Positions 61,728 through 64,000 of a stretch of DNA of 64,000 nucleotides are shown here, one piece after another. The first letter of the stretch is position 1. Every line of letters starts with the position of its first letter. The translations under genes and the position numbers were made by a program. Source of the DNA: Chlamydiota bacterium (GTDB lineage Bacteria > Chlamydiota > Chlamydiia > Chlamydiales > Rhabdochlamydiaceae); assembly GCA_022614855.1 (NCBI GenBank), contig JAKEHU010000029.1, positions 62,001 through 126,000 on the forward strand, in the 5' to 3' direction. The notes beneath the pieces are model-generated. The model was not told the origin of the DNA, made no database searches, and was given only the letters and a program-made list of their open reading frames with translations.

Positions 61728-64000
61728 ATGAGTACGGAAATAGGGAATTATCAGATCATCAAGAGTCTAGCTAAAGGGGGTATGGGAGAAGTGTTTCTTG
61801 CCCATGACTCAATTTGCGGAAGAAATGTTGCGCTTAAACAAATTCGCAAAGAATATCTGCAGGATCAGACGATACGAGACCGCTTTATTCGAGAGGCAAA
61901 GGTAGCTGCAAGGCTTACTCACCCCTCTATCATTTCCATCTATGCCATGCATCAAGCAGCCGATTCTCTCTATTATGTCATGCCCTATATCGAAGGAGAA
62001 ACACTTAAAGCGATCATCCGCGTTACTAGAGAACAAGAAAAACAGGGAACAGCTCTCCATCCCATCGGTTCCAATATCAGCGCATTGATCCGTATTTTTT
62101 TACAAATTTGTGAAGGAATTGCCTACGCTCATTCCAAAGGAATCATCCACCGGGATATCAAACTGGAAAACATCATTGTAGGCAAATATGGAGAAGTGAT
62201 CATTCTTGACTGGGGTCTTGCAGATTTTATTCATAGTCCTGAACAAACCCATGAATCGCAAGAAATGGCTTTTCCAGACGAAGCAGATTTGACGATTCCC
62301 GGAAAAGTTCCAGGAACACTTAGCTACATGGCCCCTGAAAGAGCTTTTGGAGAAGCCTCTTCTATTTTAAGCGATATCTACTCTCTTGGGATCACCCTCT
62401 ACTATCTTCTTACGCTTAGACCTCCTTTCGAAAGGCAAAGTTTGCGAGAATTTCGCAAACAATTTAAAAATGAACTGTTTATCCCCCCAGAAGAAATTGC
62501 ACCTGATAGAGACATTCCTCCTTATCTCTCCGATATTGCAAAAAAATGTCTGGCTCCAGCAAAAGAGCGCTATCAAACTGTCATAGAACTCATCCAAGAT
62601 TTAGAGAGATATATCGAAGGACTGCCTGAATGGATTAAGGCAGCTCCATTATCGATGGGAAAAAAAGAAGATTGGGGCTTTCAAGCGACCATTCTTTTGG
62701 CAAAACACATGGCAATCACCCGCCAAACTGATCTCATGGAATGGGTAAATCTGATGATTTCTAAAAGATCTTTTAGAGGAAATATTAAAATAGAAACTGA
62801 AATAGAATTAAAAAAGGCCAGCCAAGGGATTGGTTTTCTTCTCGCTCTTCCCGATAGCTGCATTTCAAAAGGAACCATTGAGGGATATTGTTTATGGATC
62901 GGATCTTCTATCAACCCGGGCATAAAACTTTACCGAGCGAGTGTGGAAGTAGTTCAATTTCCTGATCTTTTTCTGCCAGCTGAAAAAAAATCGGCCATTC
63001 GCATTGAAATGGTCGATCATCACATCCGGTTATATTTAGATAATAAATTAAAAATAAGCTATTTGAGCCATCTTCCTCTCATTGGGACTCACATTGGCAT
63101 TCTTTACAGAGACGATGATTTTACTTTGCAAGAATTAGAAATTTTTTCGGGAAGCCAAAATGTGATGGTCAATTGCCTTGCTGTGCCAAATGCATTTCTT
63201 ACAAAAAAATATTTTACGGAAGCATTGTCCGAATATCATCAAATTGCCAGCTCTTTCCCCGGAAGAGCAGAAGGAAGAGAAGCCATTTTTCGCTCAGGCA
63301 CAACCCTTCTGGAAGAGGGGATAAGAAAAAAAAAGAAGAGCGAAAAACATCTCTATTTTTCCTTAGCTTTAGATGAATTTGAAAAATTGCATGGAACTCC
63401 AGGAGCTCCCCTAGAATATTATGGGAAAGCTTTAGTTTACAAAGAATGGGGAGAAGTAGAAGAAGAGGTAAAATGTCTAGAGCTCGCCATCAGAAAATTT
63501 CCCAAACACTCTTTAAAACCAATTCTTTTTGAATATGCGACGGCTAGAATGCATGAAAGTGCAAAAACAAATAGACTAGCCGCATTTCATTTTGCTCTTC
63601 TCGCCGTTCGCCATTTAGTCCAAATTTTTTCTAATCCAGACCACAGAGAATTGATCGATACTTTGCAAAAGTATCTGGAACCTCTACCTTTTTTTTCTAC
63701 TCTTCAAGATCGCAATCGAGATATTGCCATTCAACTCGCTTTTTGGCTTGGCAAAATACAGATCTTATTAGAGCTATTTGACAAAGCCGAATCAGACCAA
63801 GAAAAATTGAATATTCTCTACGCTCTTCTCCATTTGGGAAAAGAAGAAGAGGTGAAAAAACTTTCTCAGCGATTGGAAAAGATCTCTTATCAAGAGGAAA
63901 TTCAAAGATCTCTTGCAAGAAGCGAGGAAGTTTCTACACTTCCTGCTATTTCCTATCTCTTTGAATCGGGAATTGAAACTGAAGATTTTGACCTTTTGGA
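61728..64000 (+). CDS. pknD: Ser/Thr protein kinase PknD (5' part, runs off the window)
   Basis: 757 codons are visible. The kinase domain fills residues about 8-295: GGMGEVFLAHD (Gly loop), VALKQI (Lys about 36), HRDIKLEN catalytic loop (about 142), DWGLA in place of DFG (about 162), and GTLSYMAPE. The region after about 310 resembles a lectin/laminin-like beta domain and then TPR-like helices (ALSEYHQIASSFPGRAEGREAIF). Chlamydial PknD is about 930 residues, so roughly 180 are missing. It phosphorylates proteins and is thought to act in envelope or type III-linked regulation. Confidence 0.9.
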   Translation, partial: MSTEIGNYQIIKSLAKGGMGEVFLAHDSICGRNVALKQIRKEYLQDQTIRDRFIREAKVAARLTHPSIISIYAMHQAADSLYYVMPYIEGETLKAIIRVTREQEKQGTALHPIGSNISALIRIFLQICEGIAYAHSKGIIHRDIKLENIIVGKYGEVIILDWGLADFIHSPEQTHESQEMAFPDEADLTIPGKVPGTLSYMAPERAFGEASSILSDIYSLGITLYYLLTLRPPFERQSLREFRKQFKNELFIPPEEIAPDRDIPPYLSDIAKKCLAPAKERYQTVIELIQDLERYIEGLPEWIKAAPLSMGKKEDWGFQATILLAKHMAITRQTDLMEWVNLMISKRSFRGNIKIETEIELKKASQGIGFLLALPDSCISKGTIEGYCLWIGSSINPGIKLYRASVEVVQFPDLFLPAEKKSAIRIEMVDHHIRLYLDNKLKISYLSHLPLIGTHIGILYRDDDFTLQELEIFSGSQNVMVNCLAVPNAFLTKKYFTEALSEYHQIASSFPGRAEGREAIFRSGTTLLEEGIRKKKKSEKHLYFSLALDEFEKLHGTPGAPLEYYGKALVYKEWGEVEEEVKCLELAIRKFPKHSLKPILFEYATARMHESAKTNRLAAFHFALLAVRHLVQIFSNPDHRELIDTLQKYLEPLPFFSTLQDRNRDIAIQLAFWLGKIQILLELFDKAESDQEKLNILYALLHLGKEEEVKKLSQRLEKISYQEEIQRSLARSEEVSTLPAISYLFESGIETEDFDLL

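Overview
The window looks like a chromosome segment from an environmental, amoeba-associated type of Chlamydiota (outside the genus Chlamydia). Signs of this are a double-length UvrA (about 1,880 residues, four ABC cassettes), a PknD-type Ser/Thr kinase, an NTT-type nucleotide carrier, a diadenylate cyclase/YbbR pair, and many host-like effector candidates (F-box/ankyrin, ankyrin, kinase-like and cysteine-protease-like proteins). The DNA is AT-rich. No identity search was possible, so genus is not assigned.

Layout. 1-8.2 kb is accessory: two methyltransferases between tRNA-Met-like relics, a P2-type cation ATPase, a kinase-like protein, an internally duplicated unknown and a frameshifted methyltransferase. 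8.2-18.3 kb holds an F-box/ankyrin protein, a SnoaL-like protein, a VKOR-SPW membrane protein, an NTT carrier, a DMT permease and two tandem paralogues built of about 56-residue repeats. 18.3-28.4 kb mixes MORN-like, YchJ, CopB-type ATPase, DoxX-like, GNAT, a broken CsaA, an EEP nuclease/phosphatase and umuC with a damaged umuD. 28.5-33.3 kb is a pair of large ankyrin proteins. From about 35 kb the window is mostly core: tRNA-Ser, pheS-rplT-rpmI-infC, tRNA-Val, folC, PHP-murB-nusB, dps, then a tightly overlapping cdaA-ybbR-glycosyltransferase-acyltransferase-rsmE operon, a papain-fold effector candidate, pyk, uvrA, two small helical proteins, trpS and the start of pknD (runs off the end).

The most unusual content is non-coding. 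Three families of palindromic elements are scattered through the window. Family I (161 bp, ends GAACCTATCC) sits between divergent genes and has a conserved 28-nt loop on stems that have changed with pairing kept. Family II (163-182 bp long hairpins) sits at gene ends; two copies have target duplications that contain a stop codon, and a third has replaced the N-terminus of UmuD. Family III (AAAGGCT-type palindromes) touches or forms gene 3' ends. The tRNA-Ser locus carries several partial copies of itself with a repeated hairpin. Four or more promoters place the -10 box directly at the start codon, which suggests leaderless mRNAs.

Limits: calls rest on reading motifs by eye; there was no alignment, structure prediction or database search.
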